64,000 nt of DNA from DATLGB01 sp037724045 (GCA_037724045.1 JBBJOW010000010.1:15058-79057); one strand, 5' to 3'; numbered from the stretch's first letter, positions 34,934 through 43,414 are shown. The notes: a model not told the origin generated them from the letters alone. Numbers and translations: made by a program.

Positions 34934-36234
34934 TGAGCGAGCTGCTGCTTCTCGGCACCTCCTACAAGACGGCGCCGCTGGCCCTGCGCGAGCGGATAGC
35001 CCTGACGGAGACCGGCATGGAGACGCTGCTGGCCGAAGTCAGGACGGTGCCCGACGTGCAGGAGGCGGTCGTGCTCTCGACCTGCAACCGCACCGAGCTC
35101 TACCTGGTGGTGGGCGACCCCGTCGAGGCCGAGAGCGCGGTCGTCGCGTCCCTGGCCCGCCGCGCCGGCCTGCGCCCGACGCAGTTGCTCGAGGGCGTCT
35201 ACTCCGAGGGCAACTGCGAGGCGGCGCGGCATCTGTACCGGGTCGCCGGGGGCCTCGAGTCGATGGTCGTCGGCGAGGCCGAGGTCCTGGGGCAGGTCAA
35301 GCGCGCTTACGAGCTCGCACTGGCGCGCGGGACCACCGGACCGCTGACCAACCGCCTCTTCCAGGCGGCGCTGGCCACGGGCAAGCGCATCCGGACCGAG
35401 ACGGGCATCGGGTCGGGCCGGCAGTCCGTCGCCTCGGTGGCGGTCGACCTCGCGATCGAGACGCTGGGCGATCTGGCCGACCGCAACGTGCTCATCGTCG
35501 GCGCCGGGGAAACCGCGGAGCTGACCGCTCAGGCGCTGCACGAGCGCGGCGTCTCGACGCTCTTCGTCGCCAACCGCCGCCGGGAGCGCGCGGTCGCGCT
35601 GGCGCAGCGCTTCGACGGCGCGACGCTGTCCTTCGACGAGCTGCCCGGCGCTCTGTTGGCCGCGGACATCGTGGTCGCCTCGACCTCGTCGCCGCACGCG
35701 TTGATCGAGGCCGAGGTGCTCGCCGACGTCGTCGCGGATCGCGGCGGCCGGCCCCTGTTGCTCATCGACCTCGCGGTGCCGCGCGACGTCGAGTCCGCGT
35801 GCGGCGGTCTGCCCGGTGTGACGCTCGCCAACGTGGACGACCTGCACTCTGTCATCGAGCGCCACACCGACGTGCGCCGCTCGGAGGCCGCGCGCGCGGC
35901 CTCGATCGTCGAGCAGGAGATCGCAGGCTTCGCGAGCTGGCTCGGCTCGCTGGAGGTCATGCCGACAATCGCAGCGCTGCGCCGGCACGCGGACGCGATC
36001 GTCGCCGCGGTGCTCGAGGAGAACGACCCACGCTGGGAGTCGCTGTCAGAACGTGACCGGGCACGGATCGAAGCGGTGGCGCGGACCGTCGCCCAGCGGC
36101 TGCTGCACGAGCCGACCGTGCGCGTCAAGCAGTCCGACGGCGGCGCGCGCCACGCGCGCATGCACGTCCTGCGCGAGCTCTTCGGCCTCGACGAGTCGGC
36201 GGAGCTCGCCGACGTCGAGGCGCTGCAGCGGTGA
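34933..36234 (+). CDS. hemA: Glutamyl-tRNA reductase
   Basis: 433 residues from GTG 34933. The catalytic Cys51 is in VLSTCNRTELY; the NADPH domain follows (RNVLIVGAGETAELTAQAL), then a C-terminal dimerisation helix. It reduces glutamyl-tRNA(Glu) to glutamate-1-semialdehyde, the committed step of the C5 route to heme. The start shares a base with the ccmD-like stop and its stop overlaps hemC (GTGA), so it is translated within the same unit. hemL and hemB are not in the window. Confidence 0.95.
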   Translation: MSELLLLGTSYKTAPLALRERIALTETGMETLLAEVRTVPDVQEAVVLSTCNRTELYLVVGDPVEAESAVVASLARRAGLRPTQLLEGVYSEGNCEAARHLYRVAGGLESMVVGEAEVLGQVKRAYELALARGTTGPLTNRLFQAALATGKRIRTETGIGSGRQSVASVAVDLAIETLGDLADRNVLIVGAGETAELTAQALHERGVSTLFVANRRRERAVALAQRFDGATLSFDELPGALLAADIVVASTSSPHALIEAEVLADVVADRGGRPLLLIDLAVPRDVESACGGLPGVTLANVDDLHSVIERHTDVRRSEAARAASIVEQEIAGFASWLGSLEVMPTIAALRRHADAIVAAVLEENDPRWESLSERDRARIEAVARTVAQRLLHEPTVRVKQSDGGARHARMHVLRELFGLDESAELADVEALQR

Positions 36235-37085
36235 AGGTCGGAACGCGCGGAAGCGCGCTCGCCCTCGCCCAGGCGGGCTGGGTCGCAGAGCGCGTCGGAG
36301 GTGAGCTCGTCACGCTGCGCACGTCGGGGGACACCGGCGGGGGGGCCGACGACAAGTCGCGCTGGGTCGACACGATCGAGCGCGCGCTCGTCGACGGCGA
36401 GATCGACCTGGCCGTGCACTCGGCCAAGGACGTGCCTGGTGACCTGGCCGAGGGCACCGAGATCGCCGCGGTGCCGCCGCGGGAGGACCCCCACGACGTG
36501 ATCGTGGGAACCCTGTCGGCCCATGCGCCCCGGATCGGCACCGCTTCGCTGCGCCGGGCGGCCCAGCTGCTCGCCTGGCGTGACGACTGCGCGGTGGTGC
36601 AGCTGCGGGGCAACGTCGACACGCGCCTGCGCAAGCTCGCTGACGGCGAGGTCGACGCGATCGTGCTGGCCGCGGCGGGGCTCAAGCGCCTCGGGCGCCC
36701 TGAGGGCGTCCGGCTCGACGCGCCGGTCTTCGTGCCGGCCGCCGGCCAGGGCGCGCTGGCCCTGCAGGCGCGGGTTGGCGACGTCGCCGTCGCGGCCGCC
36801 GTGGCCCCGATCGCCAGCGAGCGGTCCATGGCCTGCCTGACCGCCGAGCGCGCGGCGGTGCGCATCCTCGGCGCCGACTGCCACACCCCGGTCGGCATCT
36901 ACGCGGACGGGCACCGCACGCGTGGCTTCGTCGGCGCAATCGATGGCTCCGCCTGGATGCTCGACGAGGTCGAGGGGCTCGACGGGGAGCGGCTCGCAGA
37001 GCGGATGCTCGCGTCGGGCGCCCGGGAGCTGTTGGAGACCTTGGCCGTAGGCCAAGGCGGTGGCGAGGGGAGCGAGACCAGATGA
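36231..37085 (+). CDS. hemC: Porphobilinogen deaminase (hydroxymethylbilane synthase)
   Basis: 284 residues from GTG 36231. GTRGSALALAQAG is the N-terminal substrate loop, HSAKDVP the active-site segment, and Cys217 (GADCHTPVG) carries the dipyrromethane cofactor. It joins four porphobilinogen units into hydroxymethylbilane. The final 14 residues (LAVGQGGGEGSETR) are encoded by a palindrome plus repeat tail and are not family sequence, as if the original C-terminus had been replaced. The stop overlaps the next start (ATGA). Confidence 0.94.
   Translation: MKVGTRGSALALAQAGWVAERVGGELVTLRTSGDTGGGADDKSRWVDTIERALVDGEIDLAVHSAKDVPGDLAEGTEIAAVPPREDPHDVIVGTLSAHAPRIGTASLRRAAQLLAWRDDCAVVQLRGNVDTRLRKLADGEVDAIVLAAAGLKRLGRPEGVRLDAPVFVPAAGQGALALQARVGDVAVAAAVAPIASERSMACLTAERAAVRILGADCHTPVGIYADGHRTRGFVGAIDGSAWMLDEVEGLDGERLAERMLASGARELLETLAVGQGGGEGSETR
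37039..37079. repeat. GTA-loop palindrome plus GGTGGCGAGGGGAGCGAGACC tail
   Basis: An 8-bp perfect stem CCTTGGCC-GTA-GGCCAAGG (37039-37057) is followed by the tail at 37058-37079. It encodes the C-terminus of HemC. Third two-part copy. Confidence 0.8.
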
Positions 37086-38551
37086 CCGCCTACCTCGTCG
37101 GCGCCGGTCCGGGCGACCCCGGCCTGCTCACGGTCCGCGCGCGTGACCTCATCGCCCGCGCCGACGTCATCCTCTACGACCTCCTCATCGGCCCGGAGAT
37201 CCTCGCGGGCGCACGCGACGGCGCCGAGCTGATCTTCGTCGGCAAGCAGGGCGGCGGCGCGCAGGTTCCGCAGGCCGACACCAACGCGCTGCTCGTCGAG
37301 CACGCGCGGGCGGGCCGCGAGGTGGTGCGCCTGAAAGGCGGCGACCCGTTCGTGTTCGGCCGCGGCAGCGAGGAGGCGGAGGTGCTGCGCGACGCCGGCG
37401 TGCGCTTCGAGATCGTCCCCGGGATCACCGCGGGCATCGCCGCGCCCGCTTACGCCGGGGTGCCCGTCACCCATCGCAACGTCGCCGCCGGCGTCGCCTT
37501 CGTGACCGGCCACCAGGCGCGCTTTCGAGCGGAGCGAGATTGGTGGGCCGACCTCGACTGGGACGCGCTCGCGCGCTTCCCCGGCACGCTTGTCTTCTAC
37601 ATGGGGGTGCGCGCGCTCGAGCGCATCGCCGAGGAGCTCACCGCCCACGGCCGGCCGGGGGACGAGCCGGTCGCGATCGTCGAGCGCGGCACGATGGCCG
37701 ACCAGCGCACGACCCACGCGACCCTGGCCACCGTCGCAGCCCGGGCGATCGAGGTCGGCGTCAGCGCGCCCGCGGTCACCGTGGTCGGCCCGGTCGCCGC
37801 GATCGGTCTCCAGCTGCAGTGGCGTGAGCTGCGCCCGCTGCACGGACGGCGCATCGCGGTGACCCGGGCCCGCGCCCAGTCTTCCCCCCTCGCGGCGCGG
37901 CTGCGCGACCTCGGCGCCGAGGTGGTCGAGGCACCGGCGATCCGCACCCGGTCGCTGGAAGCCGAGCTGCCGATGCTCGCCGGCCACGACCTGCTCGTCG
38001 TCTCCTCGCCCAACGGGGCAAGCGAGCTCTTCGGTGCGCTCGAGCGCACCGGCCTCGACGCCCGCGCGCTCGCTGGCCATCGTGTCGCCGCCATGGGGCC
38101 GGGGACCGCACGGGCCCTGCGTGCGCACGGCATCTCCGCCGACCTCGTGCCCGAGCGCGCGGTCGCCGAGGGCCTGCTCGAAGCGCTCGCCGACGTTCCC
38201 GTCGCCTCCGCCCTGCTCCTGCGTGCCCGCGAAGGGCGCGACACGCTGCCCGACGGCCTGCGCGCCCGCGGCGTCGCGGTCACCGTCGTCGCGCTCTACG
38301 AGACCGTCGCCGAGCCGCTCGAGGAGGAGACGACGCACGCCCTGGCAGGGGTCGACTGGATCACCTTCACCTCCGCCTCGACCGTCCGCTTCCTCGCCGA
38401 GGCCGCCGGCGGCCTGCCCGCCGGTCCCCGCCTCGCGTCCATCGGCCCGGCGACCTCCGCCGCCCTGCGCGAGCACGGCCGCGAGGCCGACCTCGAAGCC
38501 GCCGAGCACACGCCCGACGGCCTCGTGGACGCCCTCGTCAACCACGGTTGA
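37082..38551 (+). CDS. Uroporphyrinogen-III C-methyltransferase / uroporphyrinogen-III synthase fusion
   Basis: 489 residues in two domains. Residues 1-250 are a SAM-dependent CobA/SUMT enzyme (VGAGPGDPGLLTVRARDLI; VVRLKGGDPFVFGRGSEE; VPVTHR) that methylates uroporphyrinogen III to precorrin-2. From HGRRIAVTRARAQSS (about residue 257) a HemD domain follows, which cyclises hydroxymethylbilane. The fusion feeds both heme and, with the Met8-type protein, siroheme or cobalamin. In the SUMT half, between TGHQARFRAERDWW and LDWDAL, there is a GAGCGGAGCGAG motif (37527-37538) like the dispersed repeat tail. Start ATG 37082 overlaps hemC. Confidence 0.92.
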   Translation: MTAYLVGAGPGDPGLLTVRARDLIARADVILYDLLIGPEILAGARDGAELIFVGKQGGGAQVPQADTNALLVEHARAGREVVRLKGGDPFVFGRGSEEAEVLRDAGVRFEIVPGITAGIAAPAYAGVPVTHRNVAAGVAFVTGHQARFRAERDWWADLDWDALARFPGTLVFYMGVRALERIAEELTAHGRPGDEPVAIVERGTMADQRTTHATLATVAARAIEVGVSAPAVTVVGPVAAIGLQLQWRELRPLHGRRIAVTRARAQSSPLAARLRDLGAEVVEAPAIRTRSLEAELPMLAGHDLLVVSSPNGASELFGALERTGLDARALAGHRVAAMGPGTARALRAHGISADLVPERAVAEGLLEALADVPVASALLLRAREGRDTLPDGLRARGVAVTVVALYETVAEPLEEETTHALAGVDWITFTSASTVRFLAEAAGGLPAGPRLASIGPATSAALREHGREADLEAAEHTPDGLVDALVNHG

Positions 38552-38582
38552 CAACACCGGCCATCGTCAACTAAGGTTGACG
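38547..38582 (+). promoter_or_regulatory. Promoter with overlapping GTTGAC inverted/direct repeats
   Basis: A -35 box TTGACA (38548-38553) and a -10 box TAAGGT (38572-38577) are 18 bases apart, and the ATG lies 7 bases after the -10, so the mRNA should be leaderless. Three GTTGAC half-sites overlap it: 38547-38552 (+), 38566-38571 (-) and 38576-38581 (+). The last two form the palindrome CGTCAACTAAGGTTGACG. A repressor bound here would cover both promoter boxes; the HTH product just downstream is the obvious candidate. The -35 overlaps the stop of the CobA-HemD gene. Confidence 0.7.
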
Positions 38583-38584
38583 AC

Positions 38585-38785
38585 ATGGTGGAGACCCCCC
38601 CGAGCGACCCGGAGGATGCCCTGGCGTCGGTGGTCGCGCTGCGCAAGCTCGCCGAGCGCGTCGAGGACGATGCGGTCGCCCGTGCCGTCGGCGCGGGGTG
38701 GAGCTGGGCGCAGGTTGCCGAGGCCCTTGGCGTCACCAAGCAGGCGGCCCACAAGAAGCACGCAAGTCGACTGAGAGGAGCGTGA
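38585..38785 (+). CDS. Small helix-turn-helix protein paired with Clp-N protein
   Basis: 66 residues. The C-terminal half holds a clear HTH: GWSWAQVAEALGVTKQAAHKKH. The N-terminal helix (EDALASVVALRKLAERVEDDAV) is probably a dimerisation helix. The stop overlaps the start of the Clp-N protein (TGATG), showing coupling. The operator-like palindrome over its promoter suggests autoregulation. Such HTH/Clp-N pairs occur in other actinobacteria, where a link to proteostasis is suspected. Confidence 0.8.
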   Translation: MVETPPSDPEDALASVVALRKLAERVEDDAVARAVGAGWSWAQVAEALGVTKQAAHKKHASRLRGA

Positions 38786-39204
38786 TGTTCGAGCGATTCA
38801 CCAGCGAGGCGCGGGCGGCTGTGCAGCGCGCAGACGACGAGGCCCGCGCGCTGGGCTCGCGCACGGTCGAGGCGGAGCACCTGCTGCTCGCGGTCAGCGA
38901 CACCGTCGGCGTGGACCATGACGACCTGGTCGAAGCCCTCGAGGCCGAGCTCGCCGCGAGCCTGTCCACCGTCGGGGTGCGCGCCGAGGCTCCGTCGCCG
39001 CGCCCCAACGGCGTGAAGCCCAAGTTCGGTACTTCCGCGAAGGTCGCCCTGCACGGCGCGCTGGCGAACGCCATGGAGATCCGCGACCGGCGCATCGGTC
39101 CCGAGCACATCGCGCGCGGCGTGCTGATGGCCGAGTACGGGACGGTGCCGCGCACGCTCGATCGTGCCGGCATCGACCGGTTCGCGCTGCTGCACCGCCG
39201 GTGA
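38785..39204 (+). CDS. Stand-alone Clp N-terminal (ClpC-N-like) domain protein
   Basis: 139 residues from ATG 38785, with GAGAGGAG upstream. FERFTSEARAAVQRADDEARALG and VEAEHLLLAV form the first Clp-N repeat, and IRDRRIGPEHIARGVL the second, split by a Pro-rich linker (EAPSPRPNG). There are no AAA+ domains. Full ClpC uses this region to bind substrates and adaptors; an isolated copy may act as an adaptor or decoy for ClpC. Its last codons overlap birA. Confidence 0.85.
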   Translation: MFERFTSEARAAVQRADDEARALGSRTVEAEHLLLAVSDTVGVDHDDLVEALEAELAASLSTVGVRAEAPSPRPNGVKPKFGTSAKVALHGALANAMEIRDRRIGPEHIARGVLMAEYGTVPRTLDRAGIDRFALLHRR

Positions 39205-39857
39205 TCGGCCGGCCGCGCCTGCACCTGCGCTCCGTCGGCTCGACGAACGAGCGCGCGCGGGAGCTGGCGGCGGCCGGCGCGCCCCACGGCGCCCTGGTCA
39301 CCGCCGGCGAGCAGACGTCGGGCCGCGGACGCCAGGGCCGGTCGTGGGCGGTGCCACCCGGTCGCGCACTCGCAGCGTCCGTCGTCCTGCGCGACCACGA
39401 CGCGCTGCTGTCCCTCCGGGCGGGGCTGGCGGTCGCCGACATCGCCGGCCCCGGCGCACGGGTGAAGTGGCCCAACGACGTGCTCGTCGAAGGGCGCAAG
39501 GTCGCCGGCGTGCTCGTCGAGGGGCGCCCGCAGGAGGGCTGGGCAGTCTGCGGGATCGGCGTCAACGTCGCGGTGCGCGAGGAGGACCTCCCGCCAGAGC
39601 TGCGGGTCACGGCAGGCGGCCTCGGCCGCGAGCCTGCCGACCTCGAGCCGATCCTGCACGAGCTGCTCGCCGCGCTGGAAGCCCGGCTGCGCGAGCCGGC
39701 GGCGGCCACGGTGACCGCCCTGCGAGTCCGCGACGCGTTGCGTGGCAACCCGGTTCGGTGGTCCGGCGGCTTCGGCGTCGCCGGCGGCATCGACGACCAA
39801 GGGCGGCTGATGGTGGGGACCGAGCGCCTCGACTCCGGCGAGGTCCATCTAATCTGA
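39201..39857 (+). CDS. birA: Biotin--[acetyl-CoA-carboxylase] ligase, catalytic-only type
   Basis: 218 residues from GTG 39201. The biotinyl-AMP site GRGRQGRSW, KWPNDVLVEGRKVAGVLVE and the following strand segment VCGIGVNV are all present. The N-terminal DNA-binding domain of E. coli BirA is missing, so it is a group I ligase without repressor function. It activates biotin with ATP and attaches it to the carboxylase carrier Lys. Confidence 0.9.
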   Translation: MIGRPRLHLRSVGSTNERARELAAAGAPHGALVTAGEQTSGRGRQGRSWAVPPGRALAASVVLRDHDALLSLRAGLAVADIAGPGARVKWPNDVLVEGRKVAGVLVEGRPQEGWAVCGIGVNVAVREEDLPPELRVTAGGLGREPADLEPILHELLAALEARLREPAAATVTALRVRDALRGNPVRWSGGFGVAGGIDDQGRLMVGTERLDSGEVHLI

Positions 39858-39864
39858 AGGTCGC

Positions 39865-40143
39865 GTGGCGGACCTCCCGAGCGGCCGGATCACCATTCCC
39901 GACGGCGTCGTGCGCCGCTCGTTCGGCGACGACAAGGTGCTGCTCAATCTCGCGACGGGCCACTACCACGGCCTCAACGCGACTGGCGGGTACATGGTCG
40001 GGCTGCTCGAGCACACCGGCGACGCGGAGGAGACCGCGCGGCGGACTGCCAACGAGCTCGGGGTCGCGCACGAGCGCGCACGTGCAGATCTCGCGGATCT
40101 CCTCGCCGCGCTCGAGCAGCGCGGGCTGATCCAGGTCGACTAG
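39865..40143 (+). CDS. PqqD-family (RRE-like) protein
   Basis: 92 residues from GTG 39865. VVRRSFGDDKVLLNLATGHYHGLNATGGYMVGLLE is the PqqD/RiPP recognition element pattern: three strands, then a helix-turn-helix of winged type. Such domains bind leader peptides of ribosomal peptides and hand them to modifying enzymes. No precursor peptide, radical SAM enzyme or PQQ gene is nearby, so its client is unknown. Its end overlaps the convergent helicase gene by four bases. Confidence 0.8.
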   Translation: MADLPSGRITIPDGVVRRSFGDDKVLLNLATGHYHGLNATGGYMVGLLEHTGDAEETARRTANELGVAHERARADLADLLAALEQRGLIQVD

Positions 40144-42692
40144 GCGGCTTCGGCCGCGTCCGAGGCGTCGGCCTTGGGCGCCGGGCGCTTGCGGGGGGCG
40201 CGCTTGCGCTTGGGCCTGGGCTTCGGCGCGCCCTCGGTGGGGTTTGCCGCGCGGTCGGGATCGGCGTCGACCGTGGTCGTCGCGGTGCCCTCCTCGACCG
40301 GTGCGGCGTCGCCCCCGGACCCCTTGCGCTTCTTGGACCGGCGGCGCTTGCTCTTGCCGCCGCTCTTGGGGAGATTGCGCAGCAGCTCGCGAGCGAGCGC
40401 GCTCGGCTTGCGCGACATGCGCATGCGCGCGCCGTTGATGGCCTCGCCGGCCTCGGCGGTGTGTGGCAGGGCGGCAGCGAGCAGGGCGGCGGCGAGGCGG
40501 CGGTCGTGCTGGCGCGCGGCCTGCACCAGGCGCCGCGCGTTGCGCGCGTGGGCGCCCCCGGAGGAGTTCACGAGCAGGCCGAGCAGCCGCTTGGTCTCGG
40601 GCCAGCGCTGGACGGCGTACTCCTCGTGCATGTCGCGCGTGTACTCGGCACAGCGCCAGATCCAGTTGTTCGCCTGATCGCGCCGCCCGAGCTTGCCCTC
40701 GGCAAGCGCGAGCAGGAGGACCTTCACGCCCTCGCGCTTCTCCTCGCGCGGCCAGCCGCCGACGGTCTCCACGGCGACGTCGAAGGCCTCGTCGTCCTTG
40801 GACGCGGCGATCTCCTGGAGCGCGCGGACGCGCAGTTGCGGGTTCTTGTTGCGATGCAGCGCGGTGAGCAGGAAGGTGCGCTTGAGCTCGCCCTGCTGGT
40901 CGAAGTGCAGCATCGCCCGCGCGCGACGCCAGCCCGTCGGGGCGACGCGGGCGCCGGCCAGCGCGGCCCACTGGATCTGCTCGCCGTAGTCGAGGTGCTC
41001 GACGGCGATCCGCCACAGCTCGCGCTCGAAGACCTCGATGCTGCGGTTCTCCTCGGCGGTCACCGGAAGCACCCGGCGCTCGACGCGCAGCCGGCGGCCG
41101 CGGCCGCGCCGGACGGGCCCGACCACGATCGCGCCGCCGCGGTAGACGTCGCGGTCCAGCAGCGAGTGCAGCGTCACCACGGGGTCGTCGTGCTTGGTCG
41201 CCGGGTGGACGAAGTCGATGACGATGCCCGCCTCCTTGCCCGGGTGACGGCGGGTGACGCGGCCGACGCGCTGCTGGTAGATGCGCCGCGAGGCGGTCGG
41301 CGCAAGATGCATGCAGACGGTCGCGCGCGGTGAGTTCCACCCCTCGGCGAGCAGCTGGGCGTTGACCAGCACGTCGACCTCGCCGCGCTCGTAGGCGGCG
41401 AGGATCTCGGCGAGCTCGCGCTTGGGCGTCTCCCCCGACACACCCTGTGCCTTCATACCCAGCTCGCGGAAGGCGGCGGCGACGTTCATGGCGTGGCGCA
41501 CGCCGGCGGCGTAGACGACGCCGGGAACGCCGTTGAAGCGCGTCTTGTAGAGGTCGGCGACCGCGAGGTTGAAGGGCAGCTGGTCGAGCAGCTCGGCCAG
41601 CATCTCCTGGTCGAACTCGACGTCGACGTCGCCCCGGCGCAGCGGCACCTTGGCGATGTTGCGCACGCCGGTGCCGGGCGGGATGCGCACGCAGCGCAGC
41701 GGGGAGATCACGCCGCGCCGCGCCGCCTGGGCGAGGTCGAACCGCGACGTCTGCGTCGGGAAGAGGTCGGCGACGTGGCGGGCGATGAGCGCGCCCGTGG
41801 CGGTCATGCCGACGAACACCGGCTCGTCCCAGCGGCGGATCGCGGCCGACGTCTTCTCGCCGAGTGCGGTGTGCGCCTCGTCGCAGATGACGATCGAGTA
41901 GGCGTCGGAGACGTCGCCTGCGTGACGGACGTACCACTGGTAGGTCTCGACGGTGACCGGGCCGATCGAGGAGTCCTGGCCGCGCAGCAGCGGGCCGTGG
42001 ATGCGGTCGCGGTAGCCGCGGTCGCGCAACTCGCCGAGGAACTGGTCGACGAGATTGCGGCGGTGGGTCAGGATGAGGACGCCGCCGGTGCGCGACGCCT
42101 CGACGAAGCCGAGCGCGGCGACGGTCTTGCCGGCGCCCGTGGCGTGCTCGAACCAGAAGCGCTTGCCGGCGTTGGGGTCGTCGGGGGCTTCGGTGATCTC
42201 CTCGTCGCCGTCGGTCTCCGCGGAGGAGGCGTCCTCGTCCCAGTCCTGCGGCTCCTCGTCCTCGTCCTCATCCTCGTCGTCGTCTACGTCGTCGTCCGGC
42301 GGAAGGTCGTCGGCGGGCGGCGCGGGGACGGCGATCGGCGTGGTGGCCGCTTCGGCGAGCAGCGCGGTCAGCGTGCCCGAGAGCGCGTCGACCTGATGGG
42401 CGGAGAGGACGGTGCCGTCGACGAGCGTGGGCTCCTCGTCGTCGAGGATCCGCTCCAGGCCGAGCAGCAGCGACCAGGTGCGGCGCCACTGGAGCGACGG
42501 GCGCGTCTCGCCCGCCTCGATCTCGGCCAGCGCGGCGTCGAAGCCCTCTCGCCGCGCCGTTCCCGGGGCGAGGGCCTTCGCGATGTCCTCCCCTTCGAGC
42601 ACGAAGGGTTCACGGGTGAACTTCTGCACCCGCTCCAAGTCGCCCGAAGGCGCGGACGCGGCCGCTGCGGCCGCTTTCGTCAGATCAGCCAT
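40140..42692 (-). CDS. Large DEAH-box superfamily II helicase with acidic insert and basic tail
   Basis: 850 residues. Walker A is HATGAGKT (183-190) and Walker B DEAH (271-274). Helicase C-terminal motifs follow (VLVNAQLLAEGWNSPRATV; QRVGRVTRRHPGKEAG). This resembles restriction-type and repair SF2 helicases. Just before Walker A is a run of Asp/Glu (about residues 128-172). The C-terminus is a Lys/Arg-rich disordered tail (KSKRRRSKKRKGSG; RPKRKRAPRKRPAPK). After the helicase core are helical repeats (about 520-720) of unknown function. No methylase or nuclease is adjacent. The client nucleic acid is unknown. Confidence 0.82.
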   Translation of the reverse strand: MADLTKAAAAAASAPSGDLERVQKFTREPFVLEGEDIAKALAPGTARREGFDAALAEIEAGETRPSLQWRRTWSLLLGLERILDDEEPTLVDGTVLSAHQVDALSGTLTALLAEAATTPIAVPAPPADDLPPDDDVDDDEDEDEDEEPQDWDEDASSAETDGDEEITEAPDDPNAGKRFWFEHATGAGKTVAALGFVEASRTGGVLILTHRRNLVDQFLGELRDRGYRDRIHGPLLRGQDSSIGPVTVETYQWYVRHAGDVSDAYSIVICDEAHTALGEKTSAAIRRWDEPVFVGMTATGALIARHVADLFPTQTSRFDLAQAARRGVISPLRCVRIPPGTGVRNIAKVPLRRGDVDVEFDQEMLAELLDQLPFNLAVADLYKTRFNGVPGVVYAAGVRHAMNVAAAFRELGMKAQGVSGETPKRELAEILAAYERGEVDVLVNAQLLAEGWNSPRATVCMHLAPTASRRIYQQRVGRVTRRHPGKEAGIVIDFVHPATKHDDPVVTLHSLLDRDVYRGGAIVVGPVRRGRGRRLRVERRVLPVTAEENRSIEVFERELWRIAVEHLDYGEQIQWAALAGARVAPTGWRRARAMLHFDQQGELKRTFLLTALHRNKNPQLRVRALQEIAASKDDEAFDVAVETVGGWPREEKREGVKVLLLALAEGKLGRRDQANNWIWRCAEYTRDMHEEYAVQRWPETKRLLGLLVNSSGGAHARNARRLVQAARQHDRRLAAALLAAALPHTAEAGEAINGARMRMSRKPSALARELLRNLPKSGGKSKRRRSKKRKGSGGDAAPVEEGTATTTVDADPDRAANPTEGAPKPRPKRKRAPRKRPAPKADASDAAEAA

Positions 42693-42813
42693 GGAGGCTT
42701 GTGAATCAGGTTCGCGACGCTGCGCGGACGTGCGCGGCATCGGGGAAGGCACACGGCATGGGCAACAGCCAGCACGAACGTGTGCGCACCCCTATTGAAG
42801 CAGATCGGCGACC

Positions 42814-42819
42814 TACCCT
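42814..42819 (+). promoter_or_regulatory. Possible -10 box of the TlpA-like gene
   Basis: TACCCT lies 7 bases before ATG 42827, a spacing fitting a leaderless mRNA. AAGGG between them could alternatively be a weak ribosome site. Confidence 0.35.
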
Positions 42820-42826
42820 GAAGGGC

Positions 42827-43414
42827 ATGCGCCGCGCCGTCTGGTTCCTCGCAGCCGTTGCCATCGCGGTCGTCGTCGCGATCGGGCTCCTGCAGGCGTC
42901 CGGCGATGCGCCGCAGACGCCGAAGGCGAGCTTCGACGCCAATACCGCCCTTGCGCAGCTCGAAGGCGCTCCCGCCCCGCTCGCCGCGCTGCACGTGCGC
43001 GCGAACGAGCTCGTCGACGGCGGGGTCGGCGCCTTCGAGGCGCAACTGAAGAAGCTGCGCGGCTACCCCGTGGTGATCAGCAAGTGGGGCTCGTGGTGCG
43101 GACCGTGCCGCGCCGAGTTCCCGGTCTTCCAGCGCGTGGCTGCACGGAAGGGCAAGAGCGTGGCCTTCCTGGGCATCAACGGGCAGGATCCGACCGACGA
43201 AGCGGAGGCGTTTCTGGCCGAGTTCCCCCTGAGCTTTCCGTCCTACGTGGACAAGGGCGGGGGCGAGCCGGTCGCAACCGCGGTCGACGCCGCCGGGCCG
43301 TTCCCGATCACGATCTTCGTGGACCGCAAGGGCGAGATCGAGATCGTGCTCGCCAAGCCCTACGGAACGGTGGCCGAGCTCGAGGCCGACATCAAGCTGT
43401 ACCTGCGTGCCTGA
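42827..43414 (+). CDS. Membrane-anchored TlpA-like thioredoxin
   Basis: 195 residues. An N-terminal membrane anchor (AVWFLAAVAIAVVVAIGLL) precedes a thioredoxin fold with the redox pair C91-G-P-C94 (KWGSWCGPCRAEFP) and the cis-Pro in AAGPFPITIFVD. Proteins of this TlpA/ResA/CcmG type reduce disulphides outside the membrane, for instance in apocytochrome c before heme attachment. That would fit the ccm genes 8 kb away, but is only inferred. Its end overlaps the GalT-like gene by 8 bases. Confidence 0.85.
   Translation: MRRAVWFLAAVAIAVVVAIGLLQASGDAPQTPKASFDANTALAQLEGAPAPLAALHVRANELVDGGVGAFEAQLKKLRGYPVVISKWGSWCGPCRAEFPVFQRVAARKGKSVAFLGINGQDPTDEAEAFLAEFPLSFPSYVDKGGGEPVATAVDAAGPFPITIFVDRKGEIEIVLAKPYGTVAELEADIKLYLRA

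Noticed and set aside
42814..42819. A full -35/-10 promoter for the TlpA-like gene
   Set aside because: The only TTGAAG upstream is 13 bases from the -10, too close; only the -10 is reported.
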